Assembly (NCBI GenBank): GCA_963798445.1
Contig: CAWCTH010000003.1
Span: 1,054,001 to 1,118,000 of the forward strand
Length of the DNA stretch: 64,000 nucleotides
From: DASXAI01 sp963798445
GTDB lineage: Bacteria > Actinomycetota > Acidimicrobiia > Acidimicrobiales > Ilumatobacteraceae
Direction: 5' to 3'
Under the pieces are notes generated by a model. That model did not search any database, had not been told where the DNA came from, and saw only the letters and a list, made by a program, of their open reading frames with translations. Shown piece by piece: positions 1-9,271 of the stretch (position 1 is the first letter of the stretch; each line of letters opens with the position of its first letter). The position numbers and the translations under genes are program-made.

Positions 1-1762
1 AGTCGTCGAGCTGTCCCTCCTCGACGACCGCCAGGGAGCGCGTCGACAGGACCTCGGCCTCGGCCCAGTCCTGGCGCTCGATGGCCACGATGGCCCGCTC
101 GGCGAGGCCCGTGACGGCCGCGGGCAGCGCCGCGGCGTACGTCGCCACCTCGACAGCATGGGCCAGGATCGGGTCGGCGGCGTCGTTGTCGCCGTCGAGC
201 AGGTAGCTCATGCCTTCCAGGACCAGCGCACCGGCCCGCAGTGGGCTCCCCGGCGAGAGCCGCGCCCGGGCGTGCTCGGCGTCGGCTCGCATCTGACCCA
301 CGCCGTGTCGGCACAGGATCACGTCCATGTAGGCGATCCAGGCATCGAGCGGGCTCCCGTCGGGAAGTGGGCCCTCGACGTGCCCGCGTCGCGCCGCTTC
401 GGCCCAGTGCTCGGCCGCCGCCGGATTGCCGGACAGCGCCTCCACCTGGGCTCCCAGCACGGCGACCTGGGGGTACTGCTCGATCAACCCCCGCTCGGAG
501 AACCACCCGAACCAGCGCCGGGCGGTGTCGACCCGTCCGCCGGCGTACGCCGGCTGGGCCATGGCGGCGACCAGGCCGGCGACCCGATCGGCATCGCCCG
601 CCGCCTGGGCATGGTCGATGGCGGTCTCCCGCATGCCGTTGGCCTCGAACCACGCCGCCGCCCGGGCGTGCAACTCGGCGACGAGGGCAGGCTCGTCGCG
701 CGCCAGCTCGGCGCGGAGCAGCTCGCGGAACAAATGGTGGTATCGATACCACTGCCGGTGGTTGTCGAGCGGGATGAGCAGGAGGTTCGACGCTTCCAGT
801 TCCTCCAGGACGTGGGCCGACCCGCTCGCACCGAGCACCGCGTCGCACAGCGGCCCTGACAGCTGATCGAGCACCGCCGTTCGGGTGAGGAACGACACCA
901 GGCTGGGCTTGAGCCGCGAGAGGAACTCCGAGCGCAGGTAGTCGGCCATGAGGCGGTGGTCGCCGGTGAAGGGAATGCCGGCGTGGCGCTTCCCGCCGGC
1001 GCTGAGGGCCAGGGCGGCGAGGTACAGCCCGACCGGCCAACCCTCCGTCCGCCGCACCAGCTCGGCCAGCTCGGTGCTCTCGAGCTGCACCCCGGCCCCT
1101 TGGAGCAGGGCGCCGGCCTCCGGCTCGCTCATGGCGAGGTCGGCGCTGCCGATCTCCACGATCTGGCGGCGGGAACGCAACAACGCCGTCGGCAGCGGCG
1201 GCGTCCCTCTGGTGGCGATGGCCAGCTGAGACCCCTCGGGGATGCGCGCCGCCAGCTCGGCCAGCGCATCCAGGCACTCCGGGTTGTCGAGCAGCTCGGC
1301 GTGGTCGAAGACCAGCGTGACCGGTCGCGCCCTCGAGAAGAAGGCAGGGGCGAACCGCGCCATGGCCGCGGCGGCGGTGGACGCGCCAGGCGACGCGAGG
1401 GCGCGGAACACCTTCGGATCGATCCGTTCGACGCGGTCGAGGGCGATGGCCGTGTTGGTCAGCAGGCCGGAGGTGTCGTTGTCGCTGGCGTCGACCGAGA
1501 CCCAGGCCAGCGGCCGCGTCTGCTGCGAAGCCCATTGGGCGAGCAAGGTGGACTTGCCGTAGCCCGGCGGAGCCGCCAGACAGACGACCGGCGTGAACGG
1601 CGCCGCCAGCAGCCGATCGACCAGCTCGGTGCGGGGCACGATCCCCGGCCGCGCCGACGGCGGGTGGAACTTCGCGTCCAGCACGTCGGACGACGGCCGC
1701 GACGGCCGGCGCGCTCCGGCCCCGCGGCTCCGAGGCGGCTGCTCACCAATGCTCGCCGTCAC
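1..1762 (-). CDS. LuxR/MalT-type ATP-binding transcriptional regulator (3' end cut by window edge)
   Basis: The minus strand is open from a GTG at 1762 to the left edge, so about 587 residues are visible and the C-terminus is missing. A P-loop (PPGYGKST, about residues 65-72) is followed by a Walker B-like stretch (VTLVFDHAEL, about residue 150), a winged-helix/ATPase lid region, and then a long helical region rich in Ala, Leu and Trp that resembles the TPR-like repeats of MalT. This architecture is that of LuxR-family regulators with an N-terminal STAND ATPase, which normally end in a LuxR HTH; that HTH would lie outside the window and is inferred. The start codon is the first plausible one upstream of the P-loop; no strong ribosome binding site is visible. 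It faces away from nothing obvious and its target genes cannot be told. Confidence 0.8.
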   Translation of the reverse strand, partial: MTASIGEQPPRSRGAGARRPSRPSSDVLDAKFHPPSARPGIVPRTELVDRLLAAPFTPVVCLAAPPGYGKSTLLAQWASQQTRPLAWVSVDASDNDTSGLLTNTAIALDRVERIDPKVFRALASPGASTAAAAMARFAPAFFSRARPVTLVFDHAELLDNPECLDALAELAARIPEGSQLAIATRGTPPLPTALLRSRRQIVEIGSADLAMSEPEAGALLQGAGVQLESTELAELVRRTEGWPVGLYLAALALSAGGKRHAGIPFTGDHRLMADYLRSEFLSRLKPSLVSFLTRTAVLDQLSGPLCDAVLGASGSAHVLEELEASNLLLIPLDNHRQWYRYHHLFRELLRAELARDEPALVAELHARAAAWFEANGMRETAIDHAQAAGDADRVAGLVAAMAQPAYAGGRVDTARRWFGWFSERGLIEQYPQVAVLGAQVEALSGNPAAAEHWAEAARRGHVEGPLPDGSPLDAWIAYMDVILCRHGVGQMRADAEHARARLSPGSPLRAGALVLEGMSYLLDGDNDAADPILAHAVEVATYAAALPAAVTGLAERAIVAIERQDWAEAEVLSTRSLAVVEEGQLDD

Positions 1763-1844
1763 GGAGCCGGAAGCTACTGGTGTGGCGACCGCCCACCGAA
1801 CACCGCGGTCGATCCGGCCGGCGGGGACGCCGGGTCGAGTCGCG

Positions 1845-3236
1845 TCAGGTCGCGCCCGCCGCCGGGTCGGGTGCCGGCGCGTTGGGGAACGGATTCGGCT
1901 GGACGATGGCCCCGACGGTGGCCGGAAGGCTGAGATCGCCTCCGGTGTGGGCGATGCTGAACGTGCGTTCGGCGCGGCCCCGCCCGATCATCGATCGGAG
2001 CCAGCGCAACATCGTGGTCATGCGGTCGCCGAAGCCGGTCAGGAAGGCGAGATGGACGAAGAACCAGATCACCCAGCCCGGGAACCCGCTGACCCGCAGC
2101 TTGCGGACGCTGGCGATGGCCTGGAACCGCCCGATGGTGGCCACGCTGCCCATGTCGCGGTACTTGAACGGCACCGCCTCCTTGCCGTTGAGCCGGCGAG
2201 CGATGGTGTTGGCGGCATGGAGGCCACCCTGCATGGCGACTTCGGCCACCCCGGGCAGGTCGTCAAGCGTGGCCATGTCGCCGATGGCGAACACCTCGGG
2301 ATGACCCGGCAGCGTGAGGTCGGGCAACACCGCGATGCGCCCAGCGCGGTCGACGGCGGCACCGCTCGCCGTGGCCAGCTGGGCGGCCAGCGGAGACGCC
2401 TGGACTCCGGCCGCCCACAACGTGGTGAAGGCGTCGATGCGCGACGTCGCTCCGCTCGAGTCCTGCACGTCGACTCCGAGGGCGTCGACGCCGACGACGC
2501 GAGCGCCCATGCGCAGCTCGACGCCGAGCTTCTGCAGCTGCTCGGAGGCCTTGTCGGAGAGCCGATCACCAAAGGTCGCCAGCGGCTGCTTGCCACCGTC
2601 GAGCAACAGCACCCGGACCGACGCGGGGTCGAAGCTGCGGAACTCGCCCTTGAGGCAGCGAACGGCAAGCTCGCGGACCTGCCCGGCCAGCTCCACACCG
2701 GTCGGACCGGCCCCGACGATGACGATGGTGAGCCACCGCTCCCGTTCGGCGGCATCGACGGCCACTTCAGCCATCTCGAAGGCACCGAAGATCCGCCGGC
2801 GGAGCTCCATCGCGTCGTCGATGGTCTTCATGCCCGGCGCGTACCGGGCCAGCTCGTCGTGGCCGAAGTAGGACTGGGTCACGCCGCCGGCAACGATGAG
2901 GCTGTCGTACGGGAGCTCGATGGGGTGCAGGTGACCGGCGCTGGTGGCGTGCACGATCCGGCGTTCGAGATCGAAGCCGGTCACCTCGGCCACCTCGACC
3001 CGGACGTTGCGGCTCTTGCGCACGATGTGGCGCAGCGGCGGCGCGATCTGGCCGGGCGAAAGCATGCCGGTGGCAACCTGGTACAGCAGGGGCTGGAACA
3101 GATGGTGGTTGCGGCGGTCGACCAGGGTGACGTCGACGGGCTTGCGTCCGAGCAGCCGAGTGGCGGGAAGCCCACCGAAGCCGCCTCCCACCACGACCAC
3201 CCGGTGACGGGTCGTTTCCTCCTGGCGATTGTTCAT
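1845..3236 (-). CDS. ndh: Type II NADH dehydrogenase (NDH-2), FAD-dependent
   Basis: The 463-residue product begins with a Rossmann FAD motif (VVVVGGGFGG, residues 13-22) and carries the NDH-2 hallmark NHHLFQPLLYQVATG just after it. A second dinucleotide fold (IVIVGAGPTGVELAG) binds NADH, and the family's AIGDMA FAD motif follows in the C-terminal half. Near the end a hydrophobic stretch (GWVIWFFVHLAFLTGF) fits the membrane-anchoring helix. NDH-2 oxidises NADH and reduces menaquinone or ubiquinone without proton pumping. An in-frame GTG upstream at 3284 would overlap the SDR gene; the ATG at 3236 places the protein start just before the FAD motif and leaves a 16-bp gap after the SDR stop, so it is preferred. 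It is probably cotranscribed with the upstream SDR and GMC genes. Confidence 0.92.
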   Translation of the reverse strand: MNNRQEETTRHRVVVVGGGFGGLPATRLLGRKPVDVTLVDRRNHHLFQPLLYQVATGMLSPGQIAPPLRHIVRKSRNVRVEVAEVTGFDLERRIVHATSAGHLHPIELPYDSLIVAGGVTQSYFGHDELARYAPGMKTIDDAMELRRRIFGAFEMAEVAVDAAERERWLTIVIVGAGPTGVELAGQVRELAVRCLKGEFRSFDPASVRVLLLDGGKQPLATFGDRLSDKASEQLQKLGVELRMGARVVGVDALGVDVQDSSGATSRIDAFTTLWAAGVQASPLAAQLATASGAAVDRAGRIAVLPDLTLPGHPEVFAIGDMATLDDLPGVAEVAMQGGLHAANTIARRLNGKEAVPFKYRDMGSVATIGRFQAIASVRKLRVSGFPGWVIWFFVHLAFLTGFGDRMTTMLRWLRSMIGRGRAERTFSIAHTGGDLSLPATVGAIVQPNPFPNAPAPDPAAGAT

Positions 3237-3252
3237 CGACGGCAACCGGCGC

Positions 3253-4020
3253 CTAGAGACCGGGGCTGGAGTGCATGATGCCACCGTCGGCGAAGACGGT
3301 CGTGGCCGTCAGGTACCGAGCCCCTTCTCCGGCCAGGAAGGCCACGACGGCGCCGATCTCTTCCGGCTCGGCCATGCGCCCGAGGGGAATGGCGTGGTCG
3401 AGGGTGGCCATCTTCTCCGGGTCCGTCATGGTGGACGTGTTGATCGGCGTTGCCACAGCGCCCGGACCGACGCCGACGACGGTGATGCCGTAGGACCCCA
3501 GCTCCACGCCGGCGGTCCGGGTCAACATGCGCATGCCGCCCTTGGACAGGCAGTAGGGCGTGTTGCCGGGCATGGGCCAGTCCTCGTGCACCGACGTGAT
3601 GTTGATGATGCGACCACCGCCGCCCTGGGCGATCATCTGCTTGGCGGCGAGCTGCGTACCGAAGAACGCGCTCTTCAGGTTGATGGCCATCACCTTCTCG
3701 TACTGCGCCTCGGTGGTGTCCAAGATGGAGGTCCGGGTCTCGATGCCGGCGTTGTTCACCATGATGTCGAGCCGGCCGAAGGCCTTCACGGTGGCGGCGA
3801 TGAGACGCTCGAGATCCTCGATCTTGCTGACGTCGGCGTCGACGCCAATGGCCTGATCGCCCAGCGCGATGACCTGCTTCTCGAGGTCCTCGGTGGCCTG
3901 CTCGTTGGCCACGTAGTCGATCACGATGTTGGCGCCGGCCTCGGCCAGGCCCAGCACAACGGCCTTGCCGATGCCGCTGTTGCCGCCGGTCACGATGGCC
4001 ACCTTGCCCTTGAGCGTCAT
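3253..4020 (-). CDS. SDR family oxidoreductase (glucose 1-dehydrogenase-like)
   Basis: The 255-residue protein is a classical short-chain dehydrogenase. It shows the cofactor motif TGGNSGIG (residues 11-18), the NNAG motif (89-92), the catalytic Ser at 143, Tyr 156 and Lys 160 in YCLSK, and the usual C-terminal DGG. Lengths of about 250 residues are standard. An AAGGAG sequence lies 7-8 nt upstream of the ATG. The closest recognisable relatives are glucose/gluconate-type SDRs, but the substrate cannot be read from the sequence. It lies directly downstream of a GMC oxidoreductase, a pairing often seen in sugar or alcohol oxidation clusters, and directly upstream of NDH-2, which could reoxidise the NADH it makes. 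Confidence 0.9.
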   Translation of the reverse strand: MTLKGKVAIVTGGNSGIGKAVVLGLAEAGANIVIDYVANEQATEDLEKQVIALGDQAIGVDADVSKIEDLERLIAATVKAFGRLDIMVNNAGIETRTSILDTTEAQYEKVMAINLKSAFFGTQLAAKQMIAQGGGGRIINITSVHEDWPMPGNTPYCLSKGGMRMLTRTAGVELGSYGITVVGVGPGAVATPINTSTMTDPEKMATLDHAIPLGRMAEPEEIGAVVAFLAGEGARYLTATTVFADGGIMHSSPGL

Positions 4021-4056
4021 GTCACTGCTCCTTGTCTGCTGGTCATGGCGTGCTGG

Positions 4057-5616
4057 TCATGCCAGGCGATCGTTGAGGTGTTCGCCCACCCGGATGGCGT
4101 TGGCCATGGCCGTGAGGGCTGGGTTCACAGCGCCGATGCTGGGAAAGAAGCTGGTGTCGACGACGTAGAGGTTGTCGAGCTCGTGCGCCTTGCAGTTCAC
4201 GTCGAGCACCGATGACGCCGGGTCCGATCCGAACCGGACCGTCCCGGCCTGGTGGGCGCAACCGGCGATCGGAATGTTCATCTTCATGTAGAAGTTCTTG
4301 TCGAGCACGTGGTGCTGGGCCATGCCGATGTGGTTGAGCATGGTGCGTAGCTCTTTGTAGAGCCCGGCGGCCTCTTTGTCGTTGTTCGAGGTGTACGCCA
4401 GGTGGACGTTGCCGTCGGCATCGACGGTCACCCGGTTGTCGGGATCGGGCAGATCCTCGGTGGTCAGCCAGAAGTCCACGGCATGGGCGGCCACGTCGTC
4501 CAGGCTCCAATGCGGCGCCAGCAGAGTGAGCTTGGGCTCCTCGCCCTTCATGGCGTAACCGTTCGACTTGCCCACCATCTGGATGTTCCCCAACGGCCAC
4601 GGGTCGTCGTTGTTGTCGAAGTAGAAGTCGTTCAGCGCCAGGGTCTTCTGGAACACGGTGTCGTTGCGCTCCTTGGCCAGCGCCACGACCGCCTTGGAGT
4701 TGTGGAACATGTAGTTCCGGCCCACCTGGTCGGAGCCGTTGGCCAAGCCGTTCGGATGGCGGTCGTTGGCCGAATTCAACAGGAGCTTGGCGCTGTTGGC
4801 GGCGCCCGCCGACACCACCACGATGTCGGCCTCGTACACCTCCTGCTGCCCTTGCCGCGACACCACTACCCCGGTCACCGTCCGACCGGACGGGTCAGTC
4901 TCGAGCTTCACCACTTCCGCCTGGACCAGCAGGGTCACGTTCGGCGCCATCAAGAGCGGCCGTACCGCAATGGTCTCGGCGTCGGACTTGGCGTGCACCA
5001 GACACGGATACCCGTCGCACCACGAGCACCGGATGCAATGGCTCCGGGCCCGATCCGCTTCGTCCAGCAGGATGCCGCACGGCGCCGAGAACGGGTGATA
5101 CCCGGCCGCCGTCAACCCGTCGACGATCTCCTGGATCCGCGGCTCGTGCGACACCGCCGGCCACGGGTATTGCTTCGACCAAGGACCCTCGGTCGGATCC
5201 TCTCCATGGTTGCCATGCACCTGATACAGCCATTCGGCCTTGGTGTACCACGGCTCGAATTCGTCGTAGCCGACCGGCCACGCCGGCGACACACCGTCGA
5301 TGTGCTTGATCTCGCCGAAGTCCTGCGGGCGCAGGCGGTACAGCGCCGCCCCATACAGCTTCGTGGCGCCCCCCACGAAGTAGTGGACCTGCGGTTGAAA
5401 CGCAGTGCCGTCGGCATCGAACCACGTGTCCGGCGAGATGTAACGCCCGTCCACGAAGACCGGCTCTGGCTGCCAGTTCTCGTTCTCGCGAGGCAGGAAG
5501 TCACCCCGCTCCAACAGCAACACCCGCCGACCCGACGCCGCCACCGTGTGGGCCAGGGTTCCGCCGCCGGCACCCGTACCCACCACTATTACGTCATATT
5601 GCCCGTCTGCACTCAT
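4057..5616 (-). CDS. GMC family FAD-dependent oxidoreductase
   Basis: The 519-residue protein opens with an FAD-binding motif (VIVVGTGAGGGTLAH, about residues 9-23) and ends with the GMC_oxred_C domain. The conserved active-site pair is present: His in GCAHQAGT (about residue 454) and Asn in VNPALT (about residue 498). A Cys-rich patch (HCIRCSWCDGYPC, near residue 195) is typical of the bacterial glucose/gluconate dehydrogenase-like or fructose-oxidising GMC branch. A GAGGAG ribosome site lies about 6 nt upstream of the ATG. It probably oxidises a sugar or alcohol hydroxyl. With the downstream SDR and NDH-2 it forms a three-gene minus-strand unit with gaps of 36 and 16 bp. Confidence 0.9.
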   Translation of the reverse strand: MSADGQYDVIVVGTGAGGGTLAHTVAASGRRVLLLERGDFLPRENENWQPEPVFVDGRYISPDTWFDADGTAFQPQVHYFVGGATKLYGAALYRLRPQDFGEIKHIDGVSPAWPVGYDEFEPWYTKAEWLYQVHGNHGEDPTEGPWSKQYPWPAVSHEPRIQEIVDGLTAAGYHPFSAPCGILLDEADRARSHCIRCSWCDGYPCLVHAKSDAETIAVRPLLMAPNVTLLVQAEVVKLETDPSGRTVTGVVVSRQGQQEVYEADIVVVSAGAANSAKLLLNSANDRHPNGLANGSDQVGRNYMFHNSKAVVALAKERNDTVFQKTLALNDFYFDNNDDPWPLGNIQMVGKSNGYAMKGEEPKLTLLAPHWSLDDVAAHAVDFWLTTEDLPDPDNRVTVDADGNVHLAYTSNNDKEAAGLYKELRTMLNHIGMAQHHVLDKNFYMKMNIPIAGCAHQAGTVRFGSDPASSVLDVNCKAHELDNLYVVDTSFFPSIGAVNPALTAMANAIRVGEHLNDRLA

Positions 5617-5733
5617 AGCTGCTCCTCAGCGGGATCCATATCGCTCAGATCGAGATTTGCGTCGAGGGCCCGGCAACCCGCACGACGCTCCCGCGGCGGC
5701 CGAGACCTCGCTCGCCGCCGCGGGGTGTGCCTG

Positions 5734-5844
5734 CTATCGGCGCCGCTCCTGGCGGCGCTCGACGCGCCCGCTCACGCGGGTCGCCGTGCCGGCAACAACG
5801 GCGGTCGTGACCGCGACTCGGGCAATGGGTCGTCGTCTCAGCAT
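5734..5844 (-). CDS. Small basic 36-residue protein paired with DUF6325 gene
   Basis: This small frame starts at an ATG preceded by AAGGGAG at good spacing and encodes an Arg-rich peptide with a short hydrophobic core (VAVTTAVVAGTA). It lies 26 bp downstream of the DUF6325 gene on the same strand. In actinobacteria, DUF6325 genes are often followed by a small protein that begins with a similar MxRRRP...AVVAGTA segment and continues into a coiled/SHOCT region; here a TAG ends it after 36 residues, so it may be a natural short form or a truncation. The family link is from memory of such neighbourhoods and needs a search. The function is unknown. Confidence 0.6.
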   Translation of the reverse strand: MLRRRPIARVAVTTAVVAGTATRVSGRVERRQERRR

Positions 5845-5870
5845 GTGTCGTCTCCCTTTGTTCCGTGGCC

Positions 5871-6296
5871 TCAGCTGTCCGAGGTGGGCAGTTCGGCAAA
5901 GGCGGCCTCGATGAGATCGGCGGGGATACGGGACCCCTCGATCAGCACGCCGCCCGAATCTCGCAACGCCGTCACGAAGGGGATGGCCCAGGTGTCCTCC
6001 CAGAGCAGGAGTGCAGCCGACGAGTTGGGCTCCAGCCCTTCGGCGGCATGCTCGAGGTCCTCAGGCCCGAGCAGGCCCCCGACGTCTCCGTCGAGATCGC
6101 CGAACGGTGCCAGCTCGGCCAGGTCATCGAACTCGATCGCGGCGGTGTTGCCGTCGGCGTCCTTCGTGATGAACACCAGGTCGAGCACCCTGACGGTGCC
6201 GCTGGAGATCAGGTCAGCGAGTGCCGGAGCGATCTCGCCGTTGAACTGGTTGCCGGGGAATCCGATGATGATGTATTCGACTGGTCCGATGGCCAC
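5871..6296 (-). CDS. DUF6325 family protein
   Basis: The 141-residue product matches the DUF6325 family in its opening (GPVEYIIIGFPGNQFNGEIAPAL), its VRVLDLVFITKD strand and its acidic C-terminal half ending with GS-IPADLIEAA. The family is common in actinobacteria and has no known biochemical role. The frame extends 21 codons upstream, but the GTG at 6296 is preceded by GGAGG with 7-nt spacing and gives the family's usual N-terminus, so it is chosen. A small basic ORF follows 26 bp downstream and is probably in the same transcript. The region 6297-6466 between this gene and the divergent lipoprotein gene must hold both promoters. Confidence 0.82.
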   Translation of the reverse strand: MAIGPVEYIIIGFPGNQFNGEIAPALADLISSGTVRVLDLVFITKDADGNTAAIEFDDLAELAPFGDLDGDVGGLLGPEDLEHAAEGLEPNSSAALLLWEDTWAIPFVTALRDSGGVLIEGSRIPADLIEAAFAELPTSDS

Positions 6297-6466
6297 GATC
6301 AACCTCCATTGGGCGAGGACCTGAACGTAGGACGGTGTCGCCCGGCCCACATCATCCACAACGGGTGAACCGGTCCGGCGCGCCTTTCACCCAGGCTGGA
6401 CGATGTCAGGACACGCGGGCTGTGGCTTGATAGACGGGCACCACCGCGTCGTAGGAGGAGTTCCCC

Positions 6467-6976
6467 ATGAACCACCGTCTGCCCGTCCGCCTGCTCGAAG
6501 TGATCGTCGCCTGCGGGCTGATCGCCGCCTGCGGTGGCGACAACTCGGGGTCCTCGTCATCGTCGGCGACGTCGTCAACGTCCGCTGCGTCCACGACGAC
6601 GGCCGGCTCGACGAGTGCGGCCAGCACCGGGTCGTCGACGTCGGCGGGCACGAGCAACGCGCAGCTGTGTGCCGATCGGGCCGCCCTCACCACCTCGATC
6701 CAGGCGTTGACGAGCGTGGACATCGTGAAGACGGGCACTGCCGGCATCCAGACCGCGCTCACACAGGTGAAAGACAACCTGGCGGCCGTGAAGCAGAGCG
6801 CCACGGCCGAGCTGCAGCCGCAGGTCAAGGCGCTCGAGGACGCGATCACCAACCTCGAGACGGCGATCAAGAACAGCACATCGGGCGGCGGAATGGCGCC
6901 GGTGCTGACCGCGGGCGGGGCCGTGGCCGCCGCCGGGACCACGCTGCTCGGCAGCCTGCAGTCGCTCAAGTGCTGA
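6467..6976 (+). CDS. Ser/Thr-rich lipoprotein with helical C-terminal domain
   Basis: The 169-residue protein has a signal peptide ending in a lipobox (LIAAC, Cys 22). Next comes a low-complexity linker of Ser, Thr, Ala and Gly (residues 25-65) and then an amphipathic helical region (about 70-140) with the pattern of a short coiled coil (LTQVKDNLAAVKQ). It would be a lipid-anchored outer-face protein tethered by the linker. A GGAGGAG ribosome site sits 7 nt before the ATG. Similar small lipoproteins are common in Acidimicrobiia, but no named family is recognised and the function is unknown. Confidence 0.8.
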   Translation: MNHRLPVRLLEVIVACGLIAACGGDNSGSSSSSATSSTSAASTTTAGSTSAASTGSSTSAGTSNAQLCADRAALTTSIQALTSVDIVKTGTAGIQTALTQVKDNLAAVKQSATAELQPQVKALEDAITNLETAIKNSTSGGGMAPVLTAGGAVAAAGTTLLGSLQSLKC

Positions 6977-7133
6977 ACCGTGCCGCCGCCGTGCCGCCGT
7001 CGAGCGCGAAACGTCGCAGCGGTCAGGCGGGGTCCTCCGGAGCCTCGTTCGGAACTGTTCCCTCCTGGCGACGACGGCCGCGTTCGGCCGCGTCAGCCGA
7101 TGGCCTTGGCCTTCTCGAACTCGGCTCGCGGCG

Positions 7134-8178
7134 CTACTTCCTCTCCTTGCCAGGATCGTCGAGCACGCTCTTGGGCGTCTGGCCCGCCGAACGCAGGTTG
7201 CTCACCTTGCCCAGGAAGTCGAACCAGAACGCCGCGCCGAAGGTGACGGCGACGCCGGTGATGAGCCAGCCGGCGACGGCGGCGAGGATCTCCCAGCCCT
7301 CGGGGTTCTTGCTTCCACCCCAACCGATGGGGAAGCCGAGGTCGTCGAGCTTGTCGAGCACCTTGTCGGCCGCGGGGTTGGGCGCTTGCGTGCCGAGCTG
7401 GGTGACCAGCGCCGACCGCACGCCGTCGTCCTTCCACAACTGATCGGCGGTACGGATGGCGTCGGCGTTGACGACGACAGCAACGGCGAGACCGATGAAG
7501 AAGAGGAGCAGCTGCGCCCGTCGCTTGTACCAGCCCGACACGCGCTCCATGGCCCGGTCGAACCAACGCTCGACTCCCGCTCGGAAGGCGTTCACGTCCT
7601 TGTCGACGGACTGCCAGATCATCATGAGGGAATCACGCAGATGCTTGCTCGGGATGTTGGCGATGATCGCCTCGACCTCCTGCGCCGTCACCTGCGTCGC
7701 CTCGCCCGTGCCGGCGCCGGCCATGGCCGTCGGCCGCCTTGGCGTCAGCGCCGGTCGCCGACAGGAGACCGGTCATGTCGAACACGACGTTGCGGAACGA
7801 TCGAGAGGCGAGGTAGGACGGCAGCTTGGGCTTGCGGTCGTTGAGATCGATCGATGAGCCGTCGCGGTAGCCGGCGATGAGCGAGTGTTCGAAGAACGAC
7901 GTCAGCATGGCCCCGACGTTCTCGGCGTCGCCGGCGCCGGCGTCCGTACCAATGGCGTCCGCACCGGCGGCGGTCTCCATCGACACGTTCGGATCGTTCA
8001 ACGCGTGGTGGAGGGTGACGGACTTGCCGGTGAGGAGGTTGACGACGCCCATCTCGAGCTTGCGAGCGCGCAGCTTGAAGATGCTGGCGATGGCCTCCTG
8101 AACGGCGGAGGAGACGATGCTGATGACGAAGAACAGGAACGAGAGCCCGATCACGACTTCGATGATCACCAGGTTCAT
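7134..8178 (-). pseudogene. Membrane protein of unknown function, split by a single-base frameshift
   Basis: Two overlapping minus-strand frames are two parts of one protein. The 5' frame (from ATG 8178, with GGGAGGAG upstream) gives a TM helix (IIEVVIGLSFLFFVISIVSSA) followed by QEAIASIFKLRARKLE and ends its family-like part with SRSFRNVVFDMTGLLSATGADAK. The 3' frame continues with helical sequence, WFDRAMERVSGWYKRRAQ, a TM helix and PIGWGG, a final TM and NLRSAGQTPKS. I recognise this order as one conserved bacterial hypothetical of about 350 residues. The frames switch near 7725-7740, within a stretch reading GCGGCCGACGGCCATGGCC on the minus strand. No slippery heptamer is evident, so a one-base mutation or assembly indel is the likely cause. 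The function is unknown. Confidence 0.75.
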
Positions 8179-8375
8179 GGCGACTCCTCCCGTTGCCGTT
8201 GCGTGGCCAGCCCTCGCCCTTTGGAAGAGGCGGCGGCGCCGAGCCTAGATACGCGTCAGTGCTCGTGGTCGGACCCTCGTGGGGGCGCGAGACCGCGCCG
8301 CTGGCCCGCACGCGCATCCGCGCCGGACCGGCGGCGGCACGGCGACCGGGTGGCGCCGGCAGGTAACCTCACCGG

Positions 8376-9209
8376 ATGCGACGGTCGAGGCGGGCCGAGC
8401 CCAGCCAGCTGGCGTCGGAGTCGCTGGCGTACGACCCGACCTGGGTGCCTGAGATCGAGATCATCGACTTCGGCTACGGGCTCGGTCACGTGCACCGGAG
8501 CGGCGACCGGCTCTCACTCGCCGATGTCAGCGTCCGCTACGGCAATCGCGAGGTCGTGCACGACGTGACGATGCGCGTCGCACCCGGCGAGGTGGTCCTG
8601 CTCATCGGCCACAACGGCTGCGGCAAATCGTCGACGTTGCGAGCCGTGTTCGGACTCATCCCGCCGTGCGCCGGTGAGGTCGTCGTCGACGGGATCAAGG
8701 TCACCGGCGCCACGCAGTCGCTCCGGGAGCTCGGCGTCGCCTTCGTCCCCGCCAGCGGCGAGGTCTTCGCCGATCTCACCGTCCACGAGAACTTCAGCCT
8801 GGCCGCCGAGGCAAAGGCGCCGCGTGAGCTCGTCGCGACGCGAATCAACGATGTCCTCACGCTCTTCGGGGGGCTGCGCCAGAGCCTCGACATCCACGCC
8901 GGCAAGCTCTCCGGTGGTGAGCAGCGCATGGTCGGTCTCGGGGTGGCGATGATGACCGAGCCGCGCCTGCTCCTGCTCGACGAGCCGACCAAGCATCTGG
9001 CACCGGCAGCGGCGACGCGCTTGCTGACCATCATCTGCGAGCAGGCCCGGACCCGGTCGATGGCCGTGCTCATCGCCGAGGTCAACGTGTCGGCCGCGCT
9101 CCAGATCGCCGACCGTGTGTACGTCATGCGCTCCGGTGAGATCGTCGCCGAGCACGCCGCCGGCGATCTCCTCGCCGCCGGGCCGACAACCTGGTGGAAG
9201 ATGTTCTGA
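8376..9209 (+). CDS. ABC transporter ATP-binding protein, LivF-like
   Basis: The 277-residue protein is an ABC ATPase: Walker A GHNGCGKSS (78-86), signature LSGGEQ (178-183), Walker B LLLLDEP (198-204), and the LivF-style end VLIAEVN in place of an H-loop His. About 48 extra residues precede the domain. In the LivF branch this subunit powers branched-chain amino acid or amide uptake together with LivG, LivH, LivM and a binding protein. None of those partners is near, so it is an orphan subunit and its substrate is open. The first residues are basic and lack a clear ribosome binding site; a later start is possible. Confidence 0.8.
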   Translation: MRRSRRAEPSQLASESLAYDPTWVPEIEIIDFGYGLGHVHRSGDRLSLADVSVRYGNREVVHDVTMRVAPGEVVLLIGHNGCGKSSTLRAVFGLIPPCAGEVVVDGIKVTGATQSLRELGVAFVPASGEVFADLTVHENFSLAAEAKAPRELVATRINDVLTLFGGLRQSLDIHAGKLSGGEQRMVGLGVAMMTEPRLLLLDEPTKHLAPAAATRLLTIICEQARTRSMAVLIAEVNVSAALQIADRVYVMRSGEIVAEHAAGDLLAAGPTTWWKMF

Positions 9210-9271
9210 TCTCCGGTCAGCGCGCGCGAGCTGGGACCTGCCCGTCCGGTGGCGCGGGCCCGTCTGAACGC

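Noticed and set aside
1593..3278. Long plus-strand frame opposite NDH-2
   Set aside because: It mirrors the NDH-2 coding frame, has no motif, and is the usual opposite-strand shadow in GC-rich DNA.
4402..6324. 640-codon plus-strand frame over the GMC gene
   Set aside because: It is His/Arg/Gly-rich without domains and is antisense to a clear GMC oxidoreductase.
7720..7745. Programmed frameshift
   Set aside because: No slippery heptamer, downstream pseudoknot or conserved case is evident; mutation or assembly indel is simpler.
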